Shown here piece after piece: positions 22,739 through 33,864 of a stretch of 64,000 bases of DNA. Origin of the DNA: Toxoplasma gondii ME49. Taxonomy: Eukaryota > Apicomplexa > Conoidasida > Eucoccidiorida > Sarcocystidae. The position numbers were made by a program, and so were the translations under genes. The notes beneath the pieces are model-generated. The model was not told where the DNA came from, did no database searches, and saw only the letters and a program-made list of their open reading frames with translations. The DNA lies in NCBI RefSeq assembly GCF_000006565.2, contig NC_031478.1, forward strand, positions 5,542,212 through 5,606,211, written 5' to 3'. Each line of letters starts with the position of its first letter. The first letter of the stretch is position 1.

Positions 22739-23293
22739 CTATTCCAAGTCTGGGGGAATATCGACGAATTCTGCCTCTATCTCACGCTGTCGTTCATCCC
22801 TTAACTCCTGTAGTTGCCTGGAAACATCGACGCCTTGACGATAGAGAAAATTAGTTACCGTCTCGTGTACCCTGGTCACTGGTCGTGCCCGGGACATCAT
22901 GGTTATCAGAAGGCTAACGAAAACAGCTGCGGGAAGCAACTCCAAAAGAAGTCTCGACCATTTGGCTCTTCGAGTCGCTTTCTGGGAGAGGGGCCGCAGT
23001 GACGGTTCCTTGATTTCCGGTTCCACATCCTCATTCAACGCGTCTAGATGAATGTACTGTTTTCTAGTTTGTTTTCCCCGATGTCCACGTCCAGCGAGGC
23101 CCCCGATGTGAGTGGTAGGCATTGATGTCTGGCGACCTGCGACACCAGTGTCAACCTCTCCTTCTCCGTCTGCGTCATTCGATTGTTTCCTCACTGTGGC
23201 TGGCCGTGAAGCATTCGCTTGAGTTGCAACAACGTATATTAGGGCGAGAAAGGCGATTGTCCACCGCCAGAACATCTGAGTCACGAGCGTCAT
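22739..23293 (-). CDS. Predicted secreted single-pass membrane protein, paralogue C
   Basis: This single-exon gene of 184 residues starts at an ATG at 23293. A clear signal peptide (about 9-28, with AFLALIYVVATQANA) is followed by a polar, basic ectodomain. The membrane segment LLLELLPAAVFVSLLITM (115-132) ends in MSRARPV, which echoes MSRRARP of paralogue A. The tail is longer and more helical than in A and B. It is rich in Glu and Arg (about 158-175) and ends IPPDLE, with PP but no Tyr, so the PPxY motif is absent or lost. It is the most diverged member of the proposed tandem family and could be an unrelated protein of the same topology. Function is unknown. Confidence 0.6.
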   Translation of the reverse strand: MTLVTQMFWRWTIAFLALIYVVATQANASRPATVRKQSNDADGEGEVDTGVAGRQTSMPTTHIGGLAGRGHRGKQTRKQYIHLDALNEDVEPEIKEPSLRPLSQKATRRAKWSRLLLELLPAAVFVSLLITMMSRARPVTRVHETVTNFLYRQGVDVSRQLQELRDERQREIEAEFVDIPPDLE

Positions 23294-26200
23294 GGCGTCT
23301 TCCCGCTGAGCACAAATTCAACGGCGTCGGCACCGCATAAACAAAGACAGATTTCTTCCTGACGGCAACGCAAATAGTACATCACTGTATCACAAGTGAG
23401 GAATAACAAGGCCCTGTTAAACAAAAACGTGATCTCGTATACATCGATTATGCGCATGCCCTGCTGCGAGACGCCGGTGCAGGGCTCCCCCTCTTACCAT
23501 CGCAACGCAGCACCAACAAACACGTGGATGTCGAACTGCCTCACCGTGTTCACGTTTTTGACAGAAAACAACACGCATTTTACACGCTGAATCCTTCAGT
23601 TCCGCTGCCTTCATATTAATCATATACCAAACCAGCATTCTTTTCAAGCGACGCTGGTGGATATCTCACTTCAGGGGGAATTGCGTAACACTGGCTCGGC
23701 GTCACCCCTTCTTTTTCCATCACAACTGCAGCTGAGAGCGAAGATCTTTCGGTATACATCTTGATTGTGCGCCGTAGTTATGGTGCCAGTATCCAAAGAA
23801 AGCTTGAGTAAGTTCTTGGCGGGCGCGACGTTGCTATCCTACGTTCGGGCAATTAATTACACCCGATTCAACGGAAAGAAGCGTTTGTCAATCTCACGTC
23901 GCAATTTTTGATTCAGTTGGCGAAAAAAGCAGCACGCCGTGAGAAGCGTGTGCCTTCATAAAGAACAAGCAAAAACAAAACATTCCGGCGATGCGATACA
24001 TTGTCGCTTTCCGCGTCCGAGCCCCTCAGTTATTGCTTTTGTGAGTTTTTTGTTGTTTTATTTAGTACATTGTTCTTTGATTCCCGTGTCGAAAACAGCG
24101 GGCACCAGACCCACCACTGCCAAGGACCAGCAGGCTGCCGGACTTCGCACGTGTCACAAAAGTATCACGAAACCACTCGAACGTTCGTCATCGTGGATAT
24201 CAGCTTTCGGTTCGAGTGGGTGAACTGACGTGCTGCATTACTCTGTAGAAGCGCGCCATAGCTGACAAAACCAAAGTGAGTTGCGCTTGGGGAGAGCCGC
24301 CTATTTTTGTTTCCCATACATTTCTTGTGAAATGTGTGGCCGGCCGACTGCTCCTATGGCTGGCACGAGACAATGCGAGCGCTCAGGAATGTCGTGTTCA
24401 CGTGTCCACGTTCTGTTGTCGGTTCCAGCAGTCACACAGAACAATCAATGCCGGCGTAAGCGGGAATATCGCCACACTTACGAATGCGGGCCACGTTAAA
24501 CCGAACTAAGCGACACTCACGGGGGAACGCTGCTGTGCTGTTTTCGGCGTCAATCACTGGTAGGTAGCCAGCAACATTGAACGCTCTTCGAGTCAGGTTT
24601 GGAGCAGCCTCTTCACGGGGGGTCAAAGTGTTATTTGGAGATGCAGCCGCGTTGGTAGACTACAAGGGTACCCGGTTTACAAAGGTTACAAGGGATCGCA
24701 AGCAAAGTTCGTGACAACGACTTCATACACACTTTTTCCACTCGACAACCCAATAAAGTGAGTCATCAAGATTCCTCCCACAGCAACAGCCGCTATCGTT
24801 CTGTAATACTTGGTATTAGTCTTGACTCAAGCGGCTAATTTTGCAGGAAGAACTTACAGGCAGATATTCCCAACTGTACCCGCGAACAGAAGCGGTGCAG
24901 TGCTCTTGCATGTTAAGGAAAAGAGAATACCCACGTAACCTGAAGGCAACACGATGGTGTCAACAGGACACGAGGACCCGAAGAGAATCCGGAAATATAC
25001 CTTGCATACACCAGATCAATAGTAGGAGTGGCCTGCGCGGGGCAAATGTTGTGGGCGGCCGTTTTTAGTTCTTTTTGAAGTGCTCACAACAGAAGAAGAC
25101 TGAAAAAGATCACTAGGGCTGGGGATCCGTGTTGGGCAACTTCGGCGAAGTCGGCGTTCGTGACAAGTCTGGAAATAACTGACAGTACGCAGATGAAGCA
25201 GACCCTCAAGTGCAGTTCTTGTTGAACTGCCTACTAGTAAACACAGGTGGGTCATAATACATTGCTGCCACGGAGGCTACACTGAGTATGGACAGGATCC
25301 CTGACGAACAAAAGGTCGAAATAAAACGCCTCATATAGTACCACATCTGCGCCTTTTACCAGCGTTGCAAAGGTTCCATATGGCCATGGAGACGTCGCAA
25401 ACGGTAGAAAACTGTCCTATCCCCTGCAGTCAAACTCGTGCAACCGACGGGGAAAATCATCGGCTGCGGCGTGCCTACCAGTCCAAGCGCAGCCAGTGCC
25501 AGCATAGATGATGCACAAAACGTAAAGAAAACGACTTTTTCGACTCCAGTGCGAAGTGCTTCGTTCGAGTAGCTGCTCTCCTCGACGCTAGTGGATTGTG
25601 TCTTTGACGGCGGGGCAGGGCCGACGCCCCTGCCGCTGATTAATTGCAAGAAATCTCGCATGACGTAAAAATGGTCTCGCCAGTCTTACTAATCCTTCCG
25701 ATGCGACAACGTCAACGACTGGGACCCTTGCACGCCCATGCGCAAAGCGAAGGACTTGCGTCTGCCCTGTCCGTACACCGGACCCCTATGAAAAGTGCGA
25801 CTCCGTACGGATGCAAACTGAGCTCCAGCTACCTGCGGTGATCGACTTCGCGGCAACCGACAGCTACACTAGAGCGCAGGCCGTGCAATGTGATGTCCTT
25901 TTGTTGCGGTAGGATGAATGCTACGATCAGAGAGGGCGGCTCTACCTTCTAGCTGCCGGCACACTGGTACTACTCACTGTCCGGACTCTGTGAGAACAAA
26001 CGTGCTTCTGAATACCCTCCCTGAGCCTGCAAGCTAATCTCTAATTCTACTTCACCTTGCCAACACTTTCTCGCGTAAGGGTTGAGGTAATTACTTTAAC
26101 TTTGGGCTTCAAGTGCAGTGGAAGGTAACCACCCCTGACATGACCGTCCCGCGTGAGAATCGTATTGAAACGTCAGTGCTTCCTTAGTCATATAACATCG

Positions 26201-26535
26201 CCGCGGCATTTGTTAGACTGCGTGTCATCGCAGTTTGTGGCACTCAGAGCTCCTCCGTCTGCCCAAGAGGGTGAGATGGGCATCATCAATGAATCAGCCC
26301 GATGTGCTGACTTCGAAATAGGCTGAACATGTCAACAACCCCTGCGCCTGCGCTGCGTGTAACATAACGCGCCGCTATCTGAAGTTTCGGACAGCCGGTG
26401 ATTGGCAAATGGACTCTGAAAGGCCCAACATCCTCGATCAGTGAATTGTTTCTGGCTAAGGAGGTGTTTTTCAGAAAAGAGCACAAGGCAGAAATATGCA
26501 GTTACTCAAAAGGAAACTTCGGGACAATGCTAACG
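23294..26535. other. Intergenic, 3.2 kb
   Basis: This lies between the paralogue C promoter and the 3' end of U2AF35. A minus-strand open frame at 25356-25661 (101 codons, ATG at 25661) contains one hydrophobic stretch, VVFFTFCASSMLALAALGLV. It could be a small membrane protein or a decayed family member, but the shared IPG and RARP patterns are absent. I see no other supported gene. Confidence 0.35.
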
Positions 26536-27802
26536 TCATCCATTCGCTTCTTCGCGCTCCTCATTCCACTTCGCGATCATTGCTCTCCGCTCTTCGCTTG
26601 TCCGACGTTCGGGCCGCTGTATGCTTGGGGAACGTCTGTACAGCACATTACACACATATGCATAGTAAAATTACCCACTACTGAAGTCCTCTACGATGGT
26701 TACGTCACGTTGAAACGCAACAGCTTCGAAGCGCTTACCTCCTTGTTGGTCTTCTTGGAGAGGAGGATCGCTGACGCGACCGGGATCTCCTTCGCCCCGG
26801 AGATCGCTGCCTTCCGTAATCTGGGTGATCGTCGAACATCTTCTTAAACAGTTTCCTCTTCAGCGAGCGAGGAACATGCTTGAGATGCATAAAATTACAA
26901 TATCCGCCTCTGCGACACTGTCCATCAACGAACTGCCGGCACCGTGCTTCCCGGAAATCTGTAACAGGGGTGAACTCGGCGTGAATCTGCTTGCCTGTAA
27001 ACAACACACCAGAGACACGCCGCGACGGACAGGTGGCCATGAAAACACAGCTGAACGCAGTTGAAAAGCTCACCAGAATGCTACCTGCTCCTACACCCGC
27101 TCGTGCATCACATACCTGAGTAAAATCTTCCTTGCAAGGCAGCCAGTGCCTTGTTTGCCGCTTCTTCATCTGTGTATTTTACGTAGACGTTTCCGATGAT
27201 GTGGTCGCCTATATTGTCGCACACCACCATATCCTCCACCTCACCGTACTTCGCTAACTCCTCGAATACTTCAGAAAAAAATGCCTCGAAGTGGTCCGCT
27301 GCTTGGTCAAGTAGTTCATCCGAAACTGAACAACCACAGCACACGGATTCGCAAGACGTTGCTACGAATGCAACTGCCTAACCCGTTGACACCTTTCCTA
27401 AACGAAGTGATTCCTAAACGTGCACACTAGTAGCCACAAGCCCCTGCAAAACTGACCAATCGACCACAATGAAGAAAACCAGACGAACTGCAAAGCACTA
27501 ACTAGCACAACTATGCGTGCCGGAATTCAACAATAGTGGACGGCTGAACGATTAGTCTTGGCTTAAGAAGACCGGTTAACTATCCTGTGATGACTATCCT
27601 TACCATTCTGTCCTTCTGCAATTGCCACAGCTACGGGAGGGTTGGGGTACATGTGACGGAGGACGATTGTTGGCGACGATGTCGGTTTATAGTGCGACCG
27701 AGAACACTGATCTCCATGACGACAGGCTCCAATTTTCCAATAAAAAGGACAGTTCACTCTATCCTCCTCCGTCCCTATGATACGAGCCAGATGCTCCGCC
27801 AT
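26536..27802 (-). CDS. U2AF1: U2AF35, small subunit of the U2 snRNP auxiliary factor, four exons
   Basis: Exons 27802-27604, 27325-27116, 26994-26739 and 26635-26536 predict 254 residues. U2AF35 binds the AG of 3' splice sites and partners U2AF65 in early spliceosome assembly in the nucleus. The first CCCH zinc finger uses C18, C27, C33 and H37. The UHM (RRM-like) domain spans about 67-146, with [16 protein letters not shown] and RFYSG. The second zinc finger uses C155, C163, C169 and H173 after SPVTDF-like [11 protein letters not shown]. An RS-rich tail follows from about 190. An in-frame TAA at 26735 would end the protein after RRPTRR, but it sits in a strong donor, AG|GTAAGC. Splicing to 26635 adds [13 protein letters not shown], which reads like a genuine conserved tail. 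Exon 2 could alternatively begin 36 bases earlier. Confidence 0.93.
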
Positions 27803-29927
27803 CGTGGATGACGAAGGCAGTGACGCAGACTGTGTTCAACAATAAAAACGTATTCAGCGCAAACGTATTTAGCAGATTCACCAAGGGCAAGATATAATTA
27901 TACACACTACCAAGTGCGCAAGACAATCCAGTCGGGATACAACCACACACCCAGAGAATCAAGAAAAAGCAACAAAGCCATGAACCGATGATAAGACAAA
28001 AACGTTACCATCCATACAAAAAGAGACAGGGTTTTAAAAACGGTGTCGCGTGACCAAAAAGACGCCTACTGAAAGCATACAAAAGCCAGTTCAGCCTTCA
28101 ACGAGCCAACCCGCCAAGCGAAAGGGTGGATCTTTCCCCAGCTGTTAAAGACGCTCCGAACGGTGCAGGAATCGAACATCAAAGCACCGCGTTCGAATGT
28201 GACACAAGACGTTTCAAACAACTCTTCTCCAGACTACGAGGACTCTTTCGACTGACAAGATAAACGGGACGCGAAAACTACGTCGTTGGTCGTCCGCTGT
28301 TCTTTGCCGACTTCATCCATAGTCTTCCTCTGTATGCATCGCGGGGAATGGGGGGACTTCTTTTGGATGCACTGGAGGAAAAACGCCACTGCGCCCGTTA
28401 ACTTTTCTTCAATGAAACTGTCACTCTTTCATGGAATGACGTTTTTCCACCATGTAAACAATCAGAAAACACTCTTTTTTGACCGTAACATACGGCAGCG
28501 CATCCTACAGGCAGTGCCCTCAGAAGAAAAACTGAAGGAGCTTGTGCTATACTTCGCATAGTACCAAGTGATTCACGTAGTTAAGCTTTCCCCTATTTGC
28601 AGAACTCCGGGAATTCTCTGCACACGCCAACAAAGAAACACAGCAACTCCACCGTAGTGTAGATATCCGTCCCTCATTAGGGAACGGGCGTGGGCTCTGC
28701 CGAAAATAAGCCGTGGATTTTATGTTGAAGCGGTGGCTGGTATTCTGCGCTCTCTATGCGAGAGTGAGGGGTGACACGCCAAAAAGCGTGTCCCTAATGG
28801 CCGTGGATTACTTTTTGTCCTCTTTACTTTAGTGGGATCAACATGCCGTTTCTAATTATTCCGTATCAGCTGCCGGTCTACTCTTTGCAGGGTCAGGAGA
28901 CAGAGTCGGCCTTATACTGAAGGTCGAGCGGTCTTTCGCGTTGCTTCCTACGTTCCACCGTCCACCGCTGTTTTCAGTGAGCAAAATGCTTCTGGAAGTC
29001 ACCGGTTTCCACCTTTTTTTCAAACTGAGACGGCATTGTTCTGGTGTTGGACCTAAAATTAGCATCATCTTCTGTATCGTTCGTCTCACGGCGTAGATAT
29101 GAATAGAGGAAAGACGAGCTCACTATGTACGCCTTTGGCTTTGACTGTCGCCTGTCGCATGCACCGTCCCTCCTACTACGAGCCTGCAAGATTCCTCTTC
29201 CCTTTGTCACGCCCGCTGCAGCGTTGTCCCGCCTACAAAGACACGTCACACAATCACCCGTATCCACCTGCATAAAGTTGAGAAACTGGGGCGTTATGTG
29301 TGGGAACAAATCTTCGTTTCTTTCCGAAAACGACGCCGTCCACCGGACGTTTGAGTAGTGTCAGTCGCAGCTGCCTACCTTGATCCCGACATTTTGTCGT
29401 CCGCTATTTTTTCCGTCTTTGTGCGGTTCATCTGCAGTTGTTGGCTCAGCCACCTGATTTGCTGATGTTCTTCTATCTCACTGATCTCACTGCTGTTCTC
29501 TCCCGTGTTTTTGTATGGACAATCCGCCTGTGTGCGTGGCTCTCCTGCACATGCACCTCGGCAACAGAAAGGGCCGTCTGGGTTTGCGCCTCACTGTCAC
29601 TCTTTTAGAGGCGACTGACAGACACGGTCCCAAACGAGTGTTAGCTGCGCAACTGCCCGCATTTTGTTGAGTTTGTTGCTTGCTCGGAAAACAAACGCTC
29701 CAGCAGGAGACCCGTCGATCAGTACCAACAGGATTTCCGGCAAAAAGTGCCGCATCACCGAAGGCAAGCGACCGAGGTTACCTCTGCGAAAAAGGGGACA
29801 TCTGGAGCAGCGATTGTCGAAAAAGGTCTTAGCAGTTTTGCTTCCTGCGGACGTAGAGGCCACTGCGACTACCGCGGAACGGACAGCACTAGAGCAACGC
29901 GTCTCGCAGAAGCCCCAGAGAGAACAA
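27803..29927. other. Divergent promoter spacer of U2AF35 and SEM1
   Basis: The two essential genes point away from each other, so this 2.1 kb must hold both 5' UTRs and promoters. It also contains the hairpin-rich segment at 28670-28816. B-box-like strings (GTTCGAATG near 28191, and GTTCGATTC on the minus strand near 28170) are present but I could not build a tRNA around them. The open frames here show no coding features. Confidence 0.5.
28670..28816 (+). ncRNA. Candidate structured non-coding RNA
   Basis: Three perfect hairpins occur in 125 bases: TCCCT-CATT-AGGGA (28670-28683), CTCTC-TATGC-GAGAG (28750-28764) and GACACGC-CAAAAA-GCGTGTC (28773-28792). The 8-mer ATTAGGGA (28676-28683) is also complementary to TCCCTAAT (28791-28798), which could close a domain of about 120 bases as an alternative to the first hairpin. 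GCCGTGGATT is repeated at 28710 and 28800. A T-run (28812-28816) could end a polymerase III transcript. I do not recognise it as U1-U6, SRP, RNase P or MRP RNA. The strand is a guess from the T-run. Confidence 0.3.
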
Positions 29928-31132
29928 ATGGCGGCGGACAGCACCAAGGCCGGTCAGGAGGAGGTGAAGCAGGCGGCCTCCCAGCAGTCGACTCTCCTGC
30001 ATGCTTCCAACGGAGCAGAGGAGCAAGACACTTTCGACGAACCCGACGACGAACTAGAAGAATTCGACGAGATTGGTAAGGCGACCCGCCTGACCCTCTT
30101 CACTGCCAGGTTTGGGTTTTCTTCTGGGGAGCTCTTTCCCGTTGTTCATCACTGTTTGTCGCTTCCGTCTCCCTCCGTACACTGGAGGAATCGTTTCTGG
30201 GAAGCGAGAGTGACAGGGGAACAGTTCGTGAGGGAAGCACGACTGGGGCCAGGCGCCCGCTTCCTCGCTGGCAGCTGAACGAGCAAGCGGCAGACTCAAG
30301 GCCGCAGCCACGGCAGAAAACGACACCATTTTCCCTTTGTTCCAACACTTCCGCTGCAGAGAAAGCTTCGCATGTCAACTGTAGAGGTTCGTGCCCTGCC
30401 TAGGGATGGCGGATGCCAAGAACCCGGACATCGCAGGAAACACGGCTTCCACTCCTAATCTTTTGTCAGTGACCTTCCAAGCTTGAGAGGCGTGCCACCC
30501 AATTTTTTACTTCTTGGTGTCGTGGCCTCTGTTCCTCTTCTCAGGCGGAGGTGACGGCGTTGTTGACACCGAGGTCGCCCAGTGGGACGAGGATTGGGAC
30601 GCTGCAGGTGAGAATTCGTGGACGCGCAAAGGAAAGATAAGTCGTCAACTGTAGCTTGTGTGTTTTCCTAGGCGTGTTCCCTTTTTTGTGCAGCGGCAGG
30701 AACCACGAATATAGGATAAACCTGTCCGATGCAAACATTCGAGTTTTTTTTTGCCGACGAACAGGCAGCGGCTGCGCTGGAAGACAGGAGTGAGACAGTG
30801 AATGGCGGACTAGAAACCTGCGCGTGTGCATTCGTTTCACACCAGTATTCCAGCATGCCAACGAAACGGCAGGGATCTTGCAGCACACACCCGTCGCCAT
30901 CGACTGCTGATGACAACACGGGTTCTCGCCTGTTGGTCACTTCTCACCAGCTGGGTCGTGCTGTGGATCTCTTTCGTGTGTCGGTGGTTTCTCTATGTGC
31001 GCTTCAGGCTGGGATGACGAAGATGTGAACGACGACTTCTGCAAGCGACTCCAGCAGGAACTCGAGGCTTTCAAACAGAGACACCCGAACGCGGCCAAGA
31101 CACAGCCCCAAGCGAAGACCGCTGCAGCCTAA
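29928..31132 (+). CDS. SEM1: SEM1/DSS1-like 26S proteasome subunit, three exons
   Basis: Exons 29928-30075, 30545-30607 and 31008-31132 predict 111 residues. SEM1 (DSS1) is a tiny acidic, largely disordered subunit of the 19S proteasome lid. In other eukaryotes it is also part of the TREX-2 mRNA-export complex and binds BRCA2. The hallmark acidic blocks with Trp are split over exons: DDELEEFDEIG, then AQWDEDWDAAGWDDEDVNDDF, then the C-terminal helix KRLQQELEAFKQ. Both introns are phase 1 with good sites (G|GTAAGG, CTCAG|GC; CAG|GTGAGA, TTCAG|GC). The start is the first ATG in context ACAAATGGCG. The Gln- and Ala-rich N-terminal extension and the tail make it longer than the roughly 70-89 residues of human and yeast forms. 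Confidence 0.93.
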
Positions 31133-33864
31133 GGAGGCGAGTTGCACACAGTCTTAAGGCTCTTTTCTTGTCGAGTGCCTGCTTTTGGCAAGGGCAGTTT
31201 TTTGTGATTCACGGTGATGTCCCCGTTTTTTCCCTAGTCTCATGCGCGGGAAACCGGGACGCCCCCTCTTTCTGTATTCCAGAGTGGTTTGTTTTTTTCA
31301 AAAGGCCGCAATTTCCGCCCCTTTGTTTCTCGTGCGTCGTTTCATCTCGACTGGTGTGGATGTCTGCTGTTTTCCACGCTCTTCTTCCCTAACTTCTGCG
31401 GTACGTCGTCGCTCGCCCCGTTGCTGAGGCTCTCATGAGTCCCTCTCGGACAATCCTTTCTTCGTTTCAACCGCCCGATGTTTTCGTCTTCATTGTGCCA
31501 TCTGTATCTCGGTCGTTTGAGGAAGCCCTGTGTGTCGCCGTCTTCTGTCTATCGCTCTTGCTGTATACGCATCAACCTCGAGAATGTCTCCTTTCTCACG
31601 GGTTTGGGGCCTCTGCTCTCCGTGACTTGGTAAGTCCCAACGCTTCTCTTTTCGCACATTTTTCGCTCCTCTCACGCGTAGCATCTTTGCGTCTGCGTCC
31701 TTGGTTTCAGCTGCGACTTTGCATCATCCTAAGTCCTCGTCCCTGCTTGTATGCGACAAAAGAAAGGATGCTGCCGGTTCCGCGTTCGACACGCGCTCCT
31801 GGATGGACGGAACATGGGCGTCCGTTGAACGCTAGTCCTGCCTCACCAGGACGGGAAGTCTTGGAACCACCAAGAGCATGCATTTAAACCGTAAACTGTT
31901 TCACAACAGAGCTTTCAGTCCACCTCAAACGGGGTCCAGGAGTACTGTGAGGGGGGAAATGTCAAGGGCACAGCCGTGCAAAAGTTTAGGGACCGTCGTA
32001 TTTGCATGTGGCCATAACACCATTAGGACGGTAAGATTAGCAACTTCTCGAAGGTAAAACAGAGAGAGACTGGTGCCTTCTAGTCAGCTTCCACCTGCTT
32101 CACAAACGCAACTACTTGCGCATAGGGCGCGTCTAGACGCTTCACGGGGAGAGTTAGAAAAACAGTCTGTCGCCTAGCAGAAGAAGATGCGTCAAGGAAA
32201 TTGATGAGATCAGGAAAGGCAACAAGTGGTTAAATGACAACATAACTAGAAAATCGTCCCGCTCCACGTTCAGGTGGCGATGCTCACACAGAGATCGGGC
32301 TGTATGCATGAGCGTGCATATGCACCGATAGAAAGGAATGTTGTACTAACCTCCGGAGATAGAGGGGTGATAATTAGAGCGAATCTTCAAGCGGCCGAAT
32401 ACGAAATACGAGATGGAGCACACCGTTCGCAGTCACAACAATCGGGCTTGTCGTCTGAGTTGCTAGTATGATCAGTACCGTCGCATTGGGAGTGATGATT
32501 TCTGATAAGAGTTTTCATAAGCTTTTTCTGGGGAACTCCTTGACAATACGCAACCAGCATTGTGCTCTTCATGTTCCGCGTACGCGTATCGGCAGCAGTG
32601 TGTGAGTATATGCATGAATAGATGTGTACACGGGGACAGCTGCGAACGGCCCTAAGCTGACGATTGCACGGCACTGTCGGAGCTACCACTGTGACTCTCC
32701 AGGGGAAAGGCGAGTTCTGTAGCTCTGTTGATGTGTGTGCGTGGCGAAAGCTTGCTTGAAACAGAAGAAGGAAAACCGTTCAAAGTAGGAGGGTTTCGAC
32801 CACTTTAGTTCGCACATGGCGGATGTCTGTCCAGCTCACAAAAGGAAGGCGAGACTGCAGGACTTGAAAAAATCCCTTGCACCTATGAAAAGAACAGAGC
32901 GTAGGACGGGAAGAGTCCACTGCCTATTGCCAGGCAACACCTCTAGAGAAAGCATTTTTCTTCGCTGCATGAAGCTGACCGTTGCTTCTCCAATTTGGGT
33001 CCCATAGCCCCGCCACAGTCGTAAAATTCTCCTAATTCAAGAGACTTTCGTCCCTCGCTTCAAAGACTCATTCTGAGAGCGATGTCCTTGGTTTGACGCA
33101 CACGAGAGACGACGTCCTTCACAGAAGCCAAGACACTCTGAACAAAAAATGGAAAACACACCACCTTCGGGGATAAGTAATGACGCTGCGGAGAAGTTTT
33201 TGGGAGGAGACAGCTTCCACTCTATTTCACTGTGAACGTGGATCAGATGTCATTCTGATGAGCCGAGACTGTGGAGGGAAACGTAGTTCGTCACAACCGA
33301 GGAATCCCGTTTGTGAATGTGTTCGAGGTAGTCTATTTGCACTTGTTATCGAATTGGTATTGCCTAGTGGCCTATGCTGTGGTTCTAATTCGTAGGAGCA
33401 CGGTTCCATAGGTCCGCTGGACATTTGTCTTCCCTGCTGCTGGGTTCAGCTAAATGGTGCAAGGCCAGTGTAGTTGTCATCTTCACCAAAAAGGCCACCG
33501 CGAAGAAGCGTTCGGCCCAGATCACTCCTACGCATTGAGAGGGGCCTGGAGAAGCCTTTGACACCGTGGTGCATTTGTCAAGCGAGCGGGGAGAGACATA
33601 ATGACGAAACAGCAAAGCGCCAGCAGACACGCCAGAAAACAGGCAAGTAGAGCGCAGCAGTGGCGAAGAGCGACAAGAAAGCACAGAAGCAGGCAAAGCA
33701 TATCCCATAAAAGCCAGGGCGATCGAGCCTAAGTGGCTGTAAAGAATGCCGTGCCTCACACAAGAGGTAGACACGCGCGCTCTGCTTTCTGTGTGCTTGC
33801 ATTCCTCGCACTCAACACCAAGCGAGGACGTCTCACAATGCTTGCGCGACTCGACTCCAGAAAC
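31133..33864. other. Convergent 3' region of SEM1 and the NBAS-like gene
   Basis: This 2.7 kb lies between two genes that end towards each other. The part just after SEM1 (about 31,140-31,720) is pyrimidine-rich on the plus strand. The right end (33385-33736, minus) may contain one further exon of the NBAS-like gene. I see no independent gene. Confidence 0.45.

Noticed and set aside
26735..26740. TAA after RRPTRR as the U2AF35 stop
   Set aside because: It overlaps a strong splice donor, and the next exon continues in phase with a convincing conserved-looking tail.
28160..28205. Possible tRNA from B-box-like strings
   Set aside because: The T-arm stems do not pair and no acceptor stem or anticodon arm can be built.
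29664..29927. N-terminal extension of SEM1 in the same frame
   Set aside because: The frame is open but has no ATG before 29928, and the ATG at 29928 has a good context.
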